DNA from: DATJSN01 sp035504095
GTDB taxonomy: Bacteria > Planctomycetota > Phycisphaerae > WQYP01
Assembly: GCA_035504095.1 (NCBI GenBank)
Contig: DATJSN010000009.1
Coordinates: forward strand, 1-15,939
Direction of reading: 5' to 3'
DNA: 15,939 bases
The notes under the pieces are model-generated. The model ran no database searches. It saw nothing but the letters and a program-made list of their open reading frames with translations, and was not told the origin of the DNA. Both the position numbers and the translations under genes were made by a program. Numbering within the stretch: position 1 is the first letter of the stretch; each line of letters begins with the position of its first letter. This document shows positions 1 through 5,788 of the stretch, one piece after another.

Positions 1-761
1 TCATAGGATGCATTGAACGCGACAAGTTCCAGGTTCGGGTTACGTTGAAAAGTCCAAAGATACTTGTAGGTACCTACAACCTGTTGGAGCGTGAAGTCAC
101 CATTCATCTCCTGTTTGACGATCATTCGCATGATGTCTTCAGGTCTGAGCCAAGATACAGAAGTGCCACTTACTCTGAGCCCCAATGCTACGTCAATCGT
201 TGACCAGGGGAGCGGTGCTTCTGCCTGGATGGAACCCAATGGAAATTTCACATTGGGTTCATAATGCAAATTTTCAACGCATTCCGGGGCAAATGTCTGA
301 ATTGTTTTGAAATCACCAATGAAGCTTTCCCCTATAGTTGCCGCAAGTTTAGCAATTGTCCACGGCGTCATCGTGTTCTCATAACGCGCGCGACCATCAA
401 GATACGAAAACAAACAGTCAAATATGCGATGACCGCGTATGACAGGACCTAAGTGAAGATGATATTTTGCCACAAGAATTTTCATAGCCGCGTCTGCTTG
501 GGGCACATCGAAAGGGGTATAGTCGTCGTCTTCAATGAAGGTGACCGTCACATTGTTCAATTGTTCAAGCCGCTTCGCCACTGTCGTGAGCAACGCACTC
601 TGCGCCACCAATACCGTCTGCGTTGTCGGCGCTGACTGCGCCGCTCCAGGCATATTTGTTGACGCGGCGGCGATGGCATCGTTGTTTGTCGGCAAGAGCG
701 CAACAGACAAGAAAAGCATCAGAGCCGCGATGCAGACCAAAGAACCCCAAAATTTTCGCAT
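1..761 (-). CDS. Exported protein of unknown function, C-terminus cut off by the window edge
   Basis: The reading frame is open from an ATG at 761 to the left edge: 253 full codons without a stop. The first ~33 residues form a signal peptide (MRKFWGSLV start, hydrophobic core, then an Ala-rich stretch), so the product is probably periplasmic or outer-membrane associated. After that I see an Ala/Thr/Gln linker and a mixed alpha/beta region with no motif I recognise. Residues ~70-82 are acidic (FIEDDDYTPFDVP), and a YKYLWTF segment lies near the cut end. The start is chosen because the ATG is preceded by AAGGAAAACAAAGCC, the same leader seen before four other starts in this array. The start of the upstream membrane-protein gene's stop codon abuts this gene's -10 box. 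Gene calling is fairly safe; function is unknown. Confidence 0.75.
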   Translation of the reverse strand, partial: MRKFWGSLVCIAALMLFLSVALLPTNNDAIAAASTNMPGAAQSAPTTQTVLVAQSALLTTVAKRLEQLNNVTVTFIEDDDYTPFDVPQADAAMKILVAKYHLHLGPVIRGHRIFDCLFSYLDGRARYENTMTPWTIAKLAATIGESFIGDFKTIQTFAPECVENLHYEPNVKFPLGSIQAEAPLPWSTIDVALGLRVSGTSVSWLRPEDIMRMIVKQEMNGDFTLQQVVGTYKYLWTFQRNPNLELVAFNASY

Positions 762-807
762 GGCTTTGTTTTCCTTGCCGGAAAATCGAAGGCGGAGAAA
801 TATTATA
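759..807 (-). promoter_or_regulatory. Shared leader module, copy a (-10 TATAAT, leader, start)
   Basis: Reading on minus, TATAAT occupies 807-802, directly next to the TGA (810-808) of the membrane-protein gene. A 40-base leader ending in AAGGAAAACAAAGCC leads to the ATG at 761. I see no convincing -35 box. Like copy b, this copy carries about 15 extra bases between the -10 and the ribosome site compared with copies c, d and f. Confidence 0.5.
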
Positions 808-1605
808 TCAATTATTTTCACATGGCGCAGTCGAATCGTTGCATGGCGTGGTTTGCGGCTGACGCTGAATTGCAAGCCGGATCAGTTTGACTACGACTCC
901 AATTCCCCCGCTGAACAAAAGTAAGAAAGTGCCTGCCGACCATGGCCATTGAACATGCAGGATCCAGTATGAAATGACGGGTATTAAAAACGTCGCACCA
1001 TGCCAGATGATAAAAAGCGTTGTGCCCACCACCAACATCCCGGGCGCCGCCTTTTGCCCGCGCCTTACTGAAAACCAGGTAGTAATCACCATGATCACCA
1101 ATGCCATCAGGGGAGGCCATAAAGAAAATGTCTCTATATAATCTGATTCGACGAAGTTCACGGTACCTATGCCCGTGATTACTCCTTCGCCAGGCCATGA
1201 AAATATTCCCGTAGCAGTGTGAAACCAGCAAAAAAACGGTTCCTCACTTCCATAAGCAATTATTTGTTTCCAATGTCGCCATGCACCAATGGGCATGTAA
1301 ACGGGCATTAGCGCTGATATCCACAAGGGAGGTCCTTCCACTCTCAAGTCAGCACCGGTGGCAGCAACGAATCCCTGATTTAGAGCATCGCGGTAACCGA
1401 TCGGTATGTATTGACGGGCCATCTTGAACGACACCATATAATCGGGAACAAACACATGTGGATGAGTAAAATCTTTCTGAATATATACTTCTGCCGTATC
1501 AGGCGGTTTTGGATATACCACCGGTAATTTGATGGCCGTGAATACTCCTGCGGCGACCAGCGCCGCAGCAAATAGTAAAGCTAAAGAACGCAATATTTTT
1601 CGCAT
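808..1605 (-). CDS. Membrane protein of unknown function with a large extracytoplasmic loop
   Basis: The product has 265 residues. Hydrophobic segments lie at about 5-27, 160-180, 190-216 and 222-245, followed by a short basic and polar tail (KLIRLAIQRQ...). Residues ~28-160 form a single soluble loop, presumably outside the cytoplasm if the first segment is an uncleaved anchor or signal peptide. The loop is rich in aromatic residues and proline. Two late cysteines (255, 262) lie in the tail. I recognise no family. The start at 1605 is supported by GGGGAAACAAAGCT just upstream and by the common MRKI N-terminus. It has its own TATAAT box, so it is probably transcribed separately from the 76-codon gene before it. 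Confidence 0.75.
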   Translation of the reverse strand: MRKILRSLALLFAAALVAAGVFTAIKLPVVYPKPPDTAEVYIQKDFTHPHVFVPDYMVSFKMARQYIPIGYRDALNQGFVAATGADLRVEGPPLWISALMPVYMPIGAWRHWKQIIAYGSEEPFFCWFHTATGIFSWPGEGVITGIGTVNFVESDYIETFSLWPPLMALVIMVITTWFSVRRGQKAAPGMLVVGTTLFIIWHGATFLIPVISYWILHVQWPWSAGTFLLLFSGGIGVVVKLIRLAIQRQPQTTPCNDSTAPCENN

Positions 1606-1655
1606 AGCTTTGTTTCCCCGCCGAGGAACCTAAGGCGGAAAAATATTATAACCGG
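1603..1655 (-). promoter_or_regulatory. Shared leader module, copy b, with a leader hairpin
   Basis: On minus, TATAAT lies at 1650-1645, preceded by CCCGGT, and 39 bases separate it from the ATG at 1605. Within the leader, GGCGG (1634-1638) and CCGCC (1618-1622), as read on plus, can pair across 11 bases. The 3' arm overlaps the G-rich ribosome site (GGCGGGG). A hairpin here could reduce ribosome access, which is inference. Confidence 0.5.
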
Positions 1656-1682
1656 GCCGGGAAATTGACGAATCGTGGCGAC

Positions 1683-1913
1683 TCAATTTGAACTTCGCGA
1701 AATGAAGACCACCTCTTGACCCTCGAAATCATCGTAATCTATATAAATTCGACCAAAAGTCTTATTCTGAAGCAGAATTTCGGGTTTCTCCATGCCCCAA
1801 ACCTTCGCCTCTGTTTTGTCGATAATAGTTTCAACCGTTGACCGTTCCCCTTGAAGTGTAACGATGTCACCAACCATCGCTTCAGTACCGTCTAAATAAC
1901 ATAATAGGGGCAT
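1683..1913 (-). CDS. Small hypothetical protein (76 residues), start uncertain, possibly frameshifted
   Basis: The frame encodes a compact, acidic, beta-rich-looking protein: LDGTEAMVGDIVTL near the start, a central VWGMEKPEILLQ, and a GRIYIDYDDFEGQEVVF end. The 'DGTE..VGD' opening resembles small proteins often found in accessory and immunity-type gene clusters, but I cannot assign a family. The ATG at 1913 has no good ribosome site. In the same frame, a TGA separates it from the module-c ATG at 1970, which encodes only MRKILAGL. A second ATG at 1945, preceded by GGCGGGG, is in another frame and would join this frame if one T near 1895 were removed. It is either a real short gene or a slightly damaged one. 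Confidence 0.5.
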   Translation of the reverse strand: MPLLCYLDGTEAMVGDIVTLQGERSTVETIIDKTEAKVWGMEKPEILLQNKTFGRIYIDYDDFEGQEVVFISRSSN

Positions 1914-1944
1914 CGCTGGGCATGTTATTTTTATCGTCTGAACT

Positions 1945-2002
1945 CATAACCCCGCCAATATTTTTCGCATGGTGTGTTTCCTCAACGGAAGAATATTTTA
2001 CC
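1945..2002 (-). promoter_or_regulatory. Shared leader module, copy c, opening an 8-codon leader peptide
   Basis: On minus, TAAAAT (2000-1995) is followed after 24 bases by ATG at 1970, with GAGGAAAC before it. The module closely matches copies d and f, including the codons ATG CGA AAA ATA TTG. Here the reading frame closes after eight codons (MRKILAGL, TGA at 1946-1944), before the 76-codon frame begins. The upstream edge merges into an accacgacgacacaacgac repeat. Confidence 0.5.
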
Positions 2003-2033
2003 ACGACGACACAACGACACGACGTAGACCACG
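1998..2033. repeat. Degenerate 'accacgacgacacaacgac' repeat
   Basis: A run of short units related to ACGACAC follows directly on the -10 of module c. Related runs follow the -10 of module f (5678-5700) and occur near 3638-3675. The type is familiar from intergenic DNA of planctomycetes and other environmental bacteria. No function is known to me. Confidence 0.5.
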
Positions 2034-2051
2034 GAGGATTTTAAATACTTT

Positions 2052-2297
2052 TCAGCGTTGGATTTGTAGATTTGGAAGCGCTTTTTGCAATTCCGCTATA
2101 TCCTCAGCCTTTTACCTCGCCGATTTGTTTCGCCTGCCTTGGGCAAGTTGCAGGTTATATTCAGCGAGCCATCGTATCAACTCTATGTTCTTGGCAGGTT
2201 TGGTACTCGCGTGCTTCTCGGCCCATACGAGTTGCTTCTTGGCATGCCGTCGATAGTGCTTACGGGTTTTTTTGTTGTATCGAAATGGTGAGGCCAT
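2052..2297 (-). pseudogene. Gene remnant: basic 61-residue ORF plus an in-frame C-terminal tail after a stop
   Basis: From ATG 2297 a 61-codon frame runs to TAA at 2114-2112 and encodes a very basic protein (MASPFRYNKKTRKHYRRH..., later RWLAEYNLQLAQGRRNKSAR). Beyond that TAA the same frame continues for 19 codons to TGA at 2054-2052 and reads KAEDIAELQKALPNLQIQR. The 'ALQKALPN' type of ending resembles the C-termini of planctomycete leucine-rich-repeat-like proteins. This comes from memory of the family and has not been searched. No ribosome site is evident before 2297. I read it as a decayed or chimeric fragment. A genuine 61-residue protein is the alternative. Confidence 0.35.
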
Positions 2298-2381
2298 GTA
2301 AATAGGTTATCTAAATGTAAATCGTTGTTCAATCTCGGCTTTTTACTAACCAGGGCGACAGAATACCGATTGAATTATTCA

Positions 2382-3035
2382 TCAATGCGATTTCTGGGGT
2401 TGCTGTTGTGTAGAAAGATCGGCAAGAGCCTTTTGAGCTTCCTGATTTCCCAATTGAGCAGCCTTTTTATACCATGCCCTGGCTTTGGAGTAATCTTTGG
2501 GCACACCCTCGCCGAACTCATAATTTTCACCGAGTAAAAACATTGCGTCAGGATTACCCAATGCCGCGGCCCTCTGATACCACGTTACCGCCTGTTGATT
2601 ATTCAACACCACGCCCCAGCCCATGGAATACATTATTCCTATCTCAACTTCCGCATCTGTATTACCCTGCGCGGCGGCGATCTGATACCAGATTATCGCT
2701 TCTTGGCTGTTCATTGCCGTGCCCTCACTGAATTGATAGGAATAAGCCAGATGAAATTCTCCATCCACATTGCCATGCTCAGCGGCTTTTTGATACCAGT
2801 AAAATGCATTGGCATATTGAGTATTTGAAGAATAGTAAAGACCAAGACCGTCCTCGGCATTAGTATTGCCGGAATTGGCCCCGGCCTGAAGCTGAGCCAG
2901 CGCTTGGCTGTTGCCTTTAAGCGCTGCCTGCTCGAGTGCGTCATAATCAGGTGCGGTTGTAGTCTGCGCATGTACCAACGTTGGCCATACACTTATCGCC
3001 AATAGGAATGCCAAAAAACCCAATATTTTTCGCAT
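2382..3035 (-). CDS. Exported Sel1-repeat (TPR-like) protein, short paralogue
   Basis: The product has 217 residues and a clear signal peptide (MRKILGFLAFLLAIS... with cleavage after VHA at 23), so it is probably periplasmic. Mature residues ~56-195 contain about four Sel1 units of the type 'A...LG..Y..G.....D...A..WY.KAA..GN'. The conserved Leu positions are near 64, 96, 132 and 168. The first interval is 32 residues and the others 36. A partial fifth unit leads into a polar Ser/Gln/Lys/His tail. Sel1 repeats form alpha-solenoid scaffolds for protein-protein contacts, and no catalytic role is implied. The N-terminal ~60 residues closely match those of the 387-residue protein at 4484-5647, so the two are paralogues. 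GAGGAAACAAAGCC precedes the ATG. Confidence 0.85.
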   Translation of the reverse strand: MRKILGFLAFLLAISVWPTLVHAQTTTAPDYDALEQAALKGNSQALAQLQAGANSGNTNAEDGLGLYYSSNTQYANAFYWYQKAAEHGNVDGEFHLAYSYQFSEGTAMNSQEAIIWYQIAAAQGNTDAEVEIGIMYSMGWGVVLNNQQAVTWYQRAAALGNPDAMFLLGENYEFGEGVPKDYSKARAWYKKAAQLGNQEAQKALADLSTQQQPQKSH

Positions 3036-3070
3036 GGCTTTGTTTCCTCGACGGAAAAATATTTTACCAC
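3033..3070 (-). promoter_or_regulatory. Shared leader module, copy d
   Basis: On minus, TAAAAT (3066-3061) is followed by 25 bases and then ATG at 3035. GAGGAAAC ends 6 bases before the ATG. Between the -10 and the fourth codon it differs from copy f at only a few positions. Sequence upstream of the -10 soon diverges, apart from a shared TTGTGG directly before it. Confidence 0.5.
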
Positions 3071-3236
3071 AACGAGGGCTGCATATTGTTCCTTAATGTC
3101 CTAAGAGCCTTCTAACTACGTAGTCGGGTTTATTACTCCTATTTTTGGGCCTCCCAAGCGCTACAACGTTACAAGGTCTTGTTTTATAGAGTATTTTGCA
3201 CTTTTTGATCCGTAACATGTTCGGGGCTTGTAGCGG

Positions 3237-3268
3237 CTGTAAAATAGAGGAAATATCTCTATTTTCAG
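3237..3268. repeat. AT-rich inverted repeat / hairpin
   Basis: AAAATAGAG (3241-3249) and CTCTATTTT (3257-3265) are perfect inverted copies around the loop GAAATAT. The stem extends by CTG/CAG if one T (3240) bulges, giving 12 pairs. There is no T-tract and no adjacent gene end, so a terminator is unlikely. An operator or a remnant of a mobile palindromic element are alternatives. Confidence 0.45.
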
Positions 3269-3353
3269 GGATTGTTGCGCTGTAACGGTTGGATTTTCCT
3301 AACATGGGCAAATACCTCTCAAAATGTTACAAAATGCGGTCAATACAATAAAA

Positions 3354-3382
3354 CCACTGATTACACGGATGCCACGGATAAA
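3354..3382. repeat. 'ccactgattacacggat' class intergenic repeat
   Basis: CCACTGATTACACGGATGCC followed by ACGGATAAAT belongs to the widespread degenerate family of intergenic repeats based on CACAGATTACACGGATT with roughly helical-turn periodicity. Its function is not established. Confidence 0.5.
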
Positions 3383-3430
3383 TTTTTAACCCGACCTCAA
3401 ATGGTTTTAATGAAGGATGCCGAGACAAGC

Positions 3431-3465
3431 CACGAATCCGCAGATAACGCAGATTAGCGCAGAAT
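3431..3465. repeat. 'ccgcagataacgcagattagcgcagaa' class intergenic repeat
   Basis: Three successive units, CGCAGATAA, CGCAGATTA and CGCAGAAT, are spaced about 10 bases apart. This is the same repeat class as the preceding element, 50 bases away. Such stretches are frequently mistaken for small genes because they stay open in some frames. Confidence 0.5.
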
Positions 3466-3637
3466 GAACATCGAAACACAATGCTACGCCACCGCTTGAT
3501 ATTTACTTGTCAAAGAACCGGCTTTAAGAGCCTATACACTGAATAGGCAAACCATCCGGCGCGGCAAGCAGCTGCGCTGGGTAGGGAGTCGGGAGAAGGC
3601 GGCTGCCGCCGCAGTTTTCAGTATTCAGATTTTTTTT

Positions 3638-3710
3638 ACCACAATCCCGATAGCCATCGGGAACGACACGACGTTTTAATCCCGAACTCAATAAGGGTTA
3701 ATGATCTCTT
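3638..3710. repeat. Dispersed repeat block with TCCCGAT-ATCGGGA hairpin (first copy)
   Basis: The block reads accacaatcccgatagcc..., then gggaacgacacgacg, tttaatcccgaac and aatgatct. A related block at 5678-5741 has the same order: accacaacgacacaatcccgat, atcatcagga-acg, tttttaatcccgaacg, aatgattt. The perfect stem TCCCGAT/ATCGGGA (3645-3651, 3656-3662) is degenerate in the second copy. Confidence 0.5.
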
Positions 3711-3734
3711 GTAAATTTTAACACGAGCTTCGCT

Positions 3735-4082
3735 TCAGTCATTTTCACTTTCGTCGCGGGTGGTCGGCTCAGATAAGAAATTTGTTTGAGTCTGTGGAAG
3801 TCCTAAAACACGTCTATCACTATTTAGCAAATCGAGAAGCCCCTGTCTCTCTTGTTCAAGATCAGCCCTAAGCCCATTTAACTTTTCGATACCTTTTGTA
3901 TCCGCAAGCACTCTATTTAAAACAAATAACTCATTGATTGTTTGAGCCTGGTTTGCAATAAGACAAAATTTAACCTCTGGGTTCCCGAACAGGCGTAATC
4001 CCAGCGCAAAGAACCAAAAACTTACAATAGCTCCGATCACGAAACCTCCAGCCAGTGCAAGAAATATTTTTGTTTTATTCAT
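3735..4082 (-). CDS. Small membrane-anchored protein of unknown function
   Basis: The product has 115 residues. An N-terminal transmembrane segment spans about residues 6-33 (MNKTKIFLALAGGFVIGAIV...), with a short positive N-terminus favouring the N-in, C-out orientation. Residues ~45-92 are helix- and probably coiled-coil-forming (repeated Leu/Asn/Glu, 'LRADLEQERQGLLDLL'). The tail is acidic and polar (TTRDESEND). I recognise no family. Start evidence: TTAAGGAGTCGAACT before the ATG gives an AAGGAG site. The gene has a TATAAT box whose surroundings match those of the 808-1605 gene, but it does not share that gene's N-terminal codons. Confidence 0.7.
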   Translation of the reverse strand: MNKTKIFLALAGGFVIGAIVSFWFFALGLRLFGNPEVKFCLIANQAQTINELFVLNRVLADTKGIEKLNGLRADLEQERQGLLDLLNSDRRVLGLPQTQTNFLSEPTTRDESEND

Positions 4083-4125
4083 AGTTCGACTCCTTAAACC
4101 GAAGATGAAAAAGTATTATAACCGG
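4080..4125 (-). promoter_or_regulatory. Promoter related to the shared module (copy e, promoter part only)
   Basis: On minus, CCCGGTTATAAT ends at 4115, with a 32-base leader and AAGGAG before the ATG at 4082. The CCCGGTTATAAT string is identical to that of copy b. The sequence upstream is also related to that around 1651-1697, including a shared 'ctcaatttgaa' on plus. The ATG CGA AAA codons of the other copies are absent. Confidence 0.45.
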
Positions 4126-4184
4126 GACGAAAAATTGGTTGGCCGCTCAATTTGAATTTTTAATATGAAACCCAAGGATAAAGA

Positions 4185-4451
4185 TTATCGCTTTGAGCGG
4201 TTTTTTGCATTAAGCAATAAGTACACTACAACACAGATGATACTTGCCGTAATAAATATGGAGAATTTCCAATCATTAACAGTAGTGACATGGACTTGTA
4301 TTCCCAAGTACTGATGAGTCGAAGCATGTTTTTCGGTAGGTGGAAGCCAGGGACTGATTAGCCACACAATTAGACCAATGGCGGCGAACATGCAACCCAA
4401 CTTAATCAGGTGATGATATTGGCTCCCAAAATTAGATTTCATACTGAACAT
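4185..4451 (-). CDS. Small two-helix membrane protein of unknown function
   Basis: I start it at ATG 4451 (MFSMKSNFGSQ...), giving 88 residues. GGGAATTTAAAGTG precedes this ATG, and the start lies 32 bases past the stop of the Sel1 gene. The frame is open further upstream to 4526, which would overlap the Sel1 gene by 43 bases and is less likely. Two hydrophobic segments (about 16-36 and 63-81) flank a short loop containing PPTEKHAST and a beta-like IQVHVTTV. The C-terminus is basic (NAKNRSKR). No family is recognised. Proximity suggests co-transcription with the Sel1 protein. Confidence 0.6.
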   Translation of the reverse strand: MFSMKSNFGSQYHHLIKLGCMFAAIGLIVWLISPWLPPTEKHASTHQYLGIQVHVTTVNDWKFSIFITASIICVVVYLLLNAKNRSKR

Positions 4452-4483
4452 CACTTTAAATTCCCATTGAGCCGGATCAAACG

Positions 4484-5647
4484 TTAATTCCCATTGCTTT
4501 GAAGTTGTTGGGCTCGGTCGGCCCAATATTGCGCTTTTTGTTGATCTTTGGCCACGCCCAGCCCCTTGCTGTACATATATGAAAGATTAAGGCAGGCATT
4601 GGCATTTCCCTGTGCGGCGGCTTTTTGAAATAAATTAAATGCATGGATGTAATCTCGCGGTGTTCCATAGCCTTGTAAATAAAGAAAGCCAAGACTATTT
4701 TCTCCATCTGGAGAACCTTGCGCAACTGCCTTTTGAATCCAATTAAATGCTTCGCGGTAATCTATTTGTGTTCCTTGGCCTTTCGCATACAAAACACCAA
4801 GATTAACTTCAGCAACTACAAAACCCTGTTCGGCGGCTTTCTGATACCAGTTGAATGCCAAGGTATAATCCTGAAATGTCCCTAGACCACGTTCATAGAA
4901 AGCACCCAGATCGTTTTCCGCTAATGCATCACCCTGCTCAGCAGCTTGCCGATACCAATTAAAAGCCTGGTTGTAATCTTGCGGCGTTCCTTGACCATGC
5001 TCATAGAGAGAGCCCAAATTAGTTTCCGCAACTGCATAGCCTTGTTCTGCGGCTTTTTGATACCATTTGAAAGCCTGTGAGTAATCCTGCGGCATTAATT
5101 GGCCATGCGCATAGTCCGCGCCCAGATTATTTTCCCCTTCTGCATTTCCCCGCTCTGCCGCCTTTTGAAACCAGTAAAATGCTTGGAGGTCGTTTCGTTT
5201 CGTTCCCAAGCCCTCCGCATACAAAGCGCCCAGATTGGCTTCTGCGCCTGGAATACCCTGCTCCGCTACTTTTTGAAACCAATAAAAGGCTTGCGTGTAA
5301 TTTTGCTTTGTTCCCAAACCACGTGCATAGAGCATGCCCAAATTATCTTCCGCATCGGCATTACCCTGTTCTGATGCCTTCTGACTCCATTTGAAGGCGT
5401 CTGCGTATTGATTGTTTAAATAATAGTAAGCACTGAGATTATACTGGGCATCGGCATCGCCGGATTTGGCTGCGGTCTGAAGCTGCGCCAGCGCTGAAGC
5501 ATTACCTTTAACCGCCGATTTTTCTAACGCTTCATAATCCGGTGCAGTTGTAGTCGCGGCAGGTATTGTAGTAGCCTGCGCATTCACCAACATCGGCAAT
5601 ATGCTTATCGCCGCCATGAATGTCAGAACCCCAAAAATTTTTCGCAT
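4484..5647 (-). CDS. Exported Sel1-repeat (TPR-like) protein, long paralogue
   Basis: The product has 387 residues from ATG 5647. An extension to 5692 is open but would lack the signal-peptide position and the ribosome site. The signal peptide is MRKIFGVLTFMAAIS..., cleaved after VNA (23). Nine Sel1 units follow, with the 'NLG' leucines at 71, 103, 139, 175, 211, 247, 283, 319 and 355. The first interval is 32 residues and every later one exactly 36. The unit consensus is A..NLG.LY..G.GT..DY..AF.WYQKAAEQG. The protein ends in a short Gln/Ser/Asn tail. The role is probably a periplasmic scaffold or binding protein; the partner is unknown. It matches the 2382-3035 protein through the signal peptide and residues 33-66 (TTAPDYEALE...), differing mainly in repeat number. 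GAGGAAACAAAGCC precedes the start. Confidence 0.88.
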   Translation of the reverse strand: MRKIFGVLTFMAAISILPMLVNAQATTIPAATTTAPDYEALEKSAVKGNASALAQLQTAAKSGDADAQYNLSAYYYLNNQYADAFKWSQKASEQGNADAEDNLGMLYARGLGTKQNYTQAFYWFQKVAEQGIPGAEANLGALYAEGLGTKRNDLQAFYWFQKAAERGNAEGENNLGADYAHGQLMPQDYSQAFKWYQKAAEQGYAVAETNLGSLYEHGQGTPQDYNQAFNWYRQAAEQGDALAENDLGAFYERGLGTFQDYTLAFNWYQKAAEQGFVVAEVNLGVLYAKGQGTQIDYREAFNWIQKAVAQGSPDGENSLGFLYLQGYGTPRDYIHAFNLFQKAAAQGNANACLNLSYMYSKGLGVAKDQQKAQYWADRAQQLQSNGN

Positions 5648-5684
5648 GGCTTTGTTTCCTCGATGGAAGAATATTTTACCACAA
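5645..5684 (-). promoter_or_regulatory. Shared leader module, copy f
   Basis: On minus, TAAAAT (5678-5673) is followed by 25 bases and ATG at 5647, with GAGGAAAC ending 6 bases upstream of it. The copy is nearly the same as copy d up to the fourth codon. Its upstream flank is an acaacgacacaatcccgat repeat block. Confidence 0.5.
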
Positions 5685-5741
5685 CGACACAATCCCGATA
5701 ATCATCAGGAACGTTTTTTAATCCCGAACGCTAATGATTTC
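5678..5741. repeat. Dispersed repeat block (second copy)
   Basis: Same order of elements as at 3638-3710 (accacaacgacacaatcccg, an imperfect CCCGAT/ATCAGG hairpin, aacg, tttttaatcccgaacg, aatgattt). It marks the right end of the minus-strand array. Beyond it, composition and gene direction change. Confidence 0.45.
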
Positions 5742-5788
5742 ATTTAAGGTTAGCATTTGAAGAACACTATCGGTTATACCATTGAAGG

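Larger units (their letters stand above)
3036..3734. other. 699-base non-coding, repeat-rich interval
   Basis: I see no credible gene here. The frames present are short, lack ribosome sites and encode low-quality translations. The interval contains leader module d at its left end, an AT-rich hairpin (3237-3268), two runs of the cacagatt/cgcagatt repeat class (3354-3382, 3431-3465), a GC-rich inverted repeat GGCGGC-t-GCCGCC (3598-3610), and a block with the hairpin TCCCGAT-agcc-ATCGGGA (3645-3662) that recurs in degenerate form at 5691-5710. It is probably a site where insertions and repeats accumulated. Confidence 0.6.

Noticed and set aside
3093..3311. A 72-codon minus-strand frame in the non-coding interval
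   Set aside because: No ribosome site, no recognisable family, and it overlaps the AT-rich hairpin at 3237-3268.
3354..3465. A CRISPR-like array
   Set aside because: The repeat units are about 10 bases and degenerate, without unique spacers of constant length.
3598..3640. Intrinsic terminator at GGCGGC-t-GCCGCC followed by a T-run
   Set aside because: The eight-T run begins about 20 bases after the stem and no plus-strand gene precedes it. On minus there is no T-tract.
5077..5394. Overlapping plus-strand frames inside the long Sel1 gene
   Set aside because: They are antisense images of the 36-residue repeats. The minus-strand frame carries the signal peptide, ribosome site and family signature.
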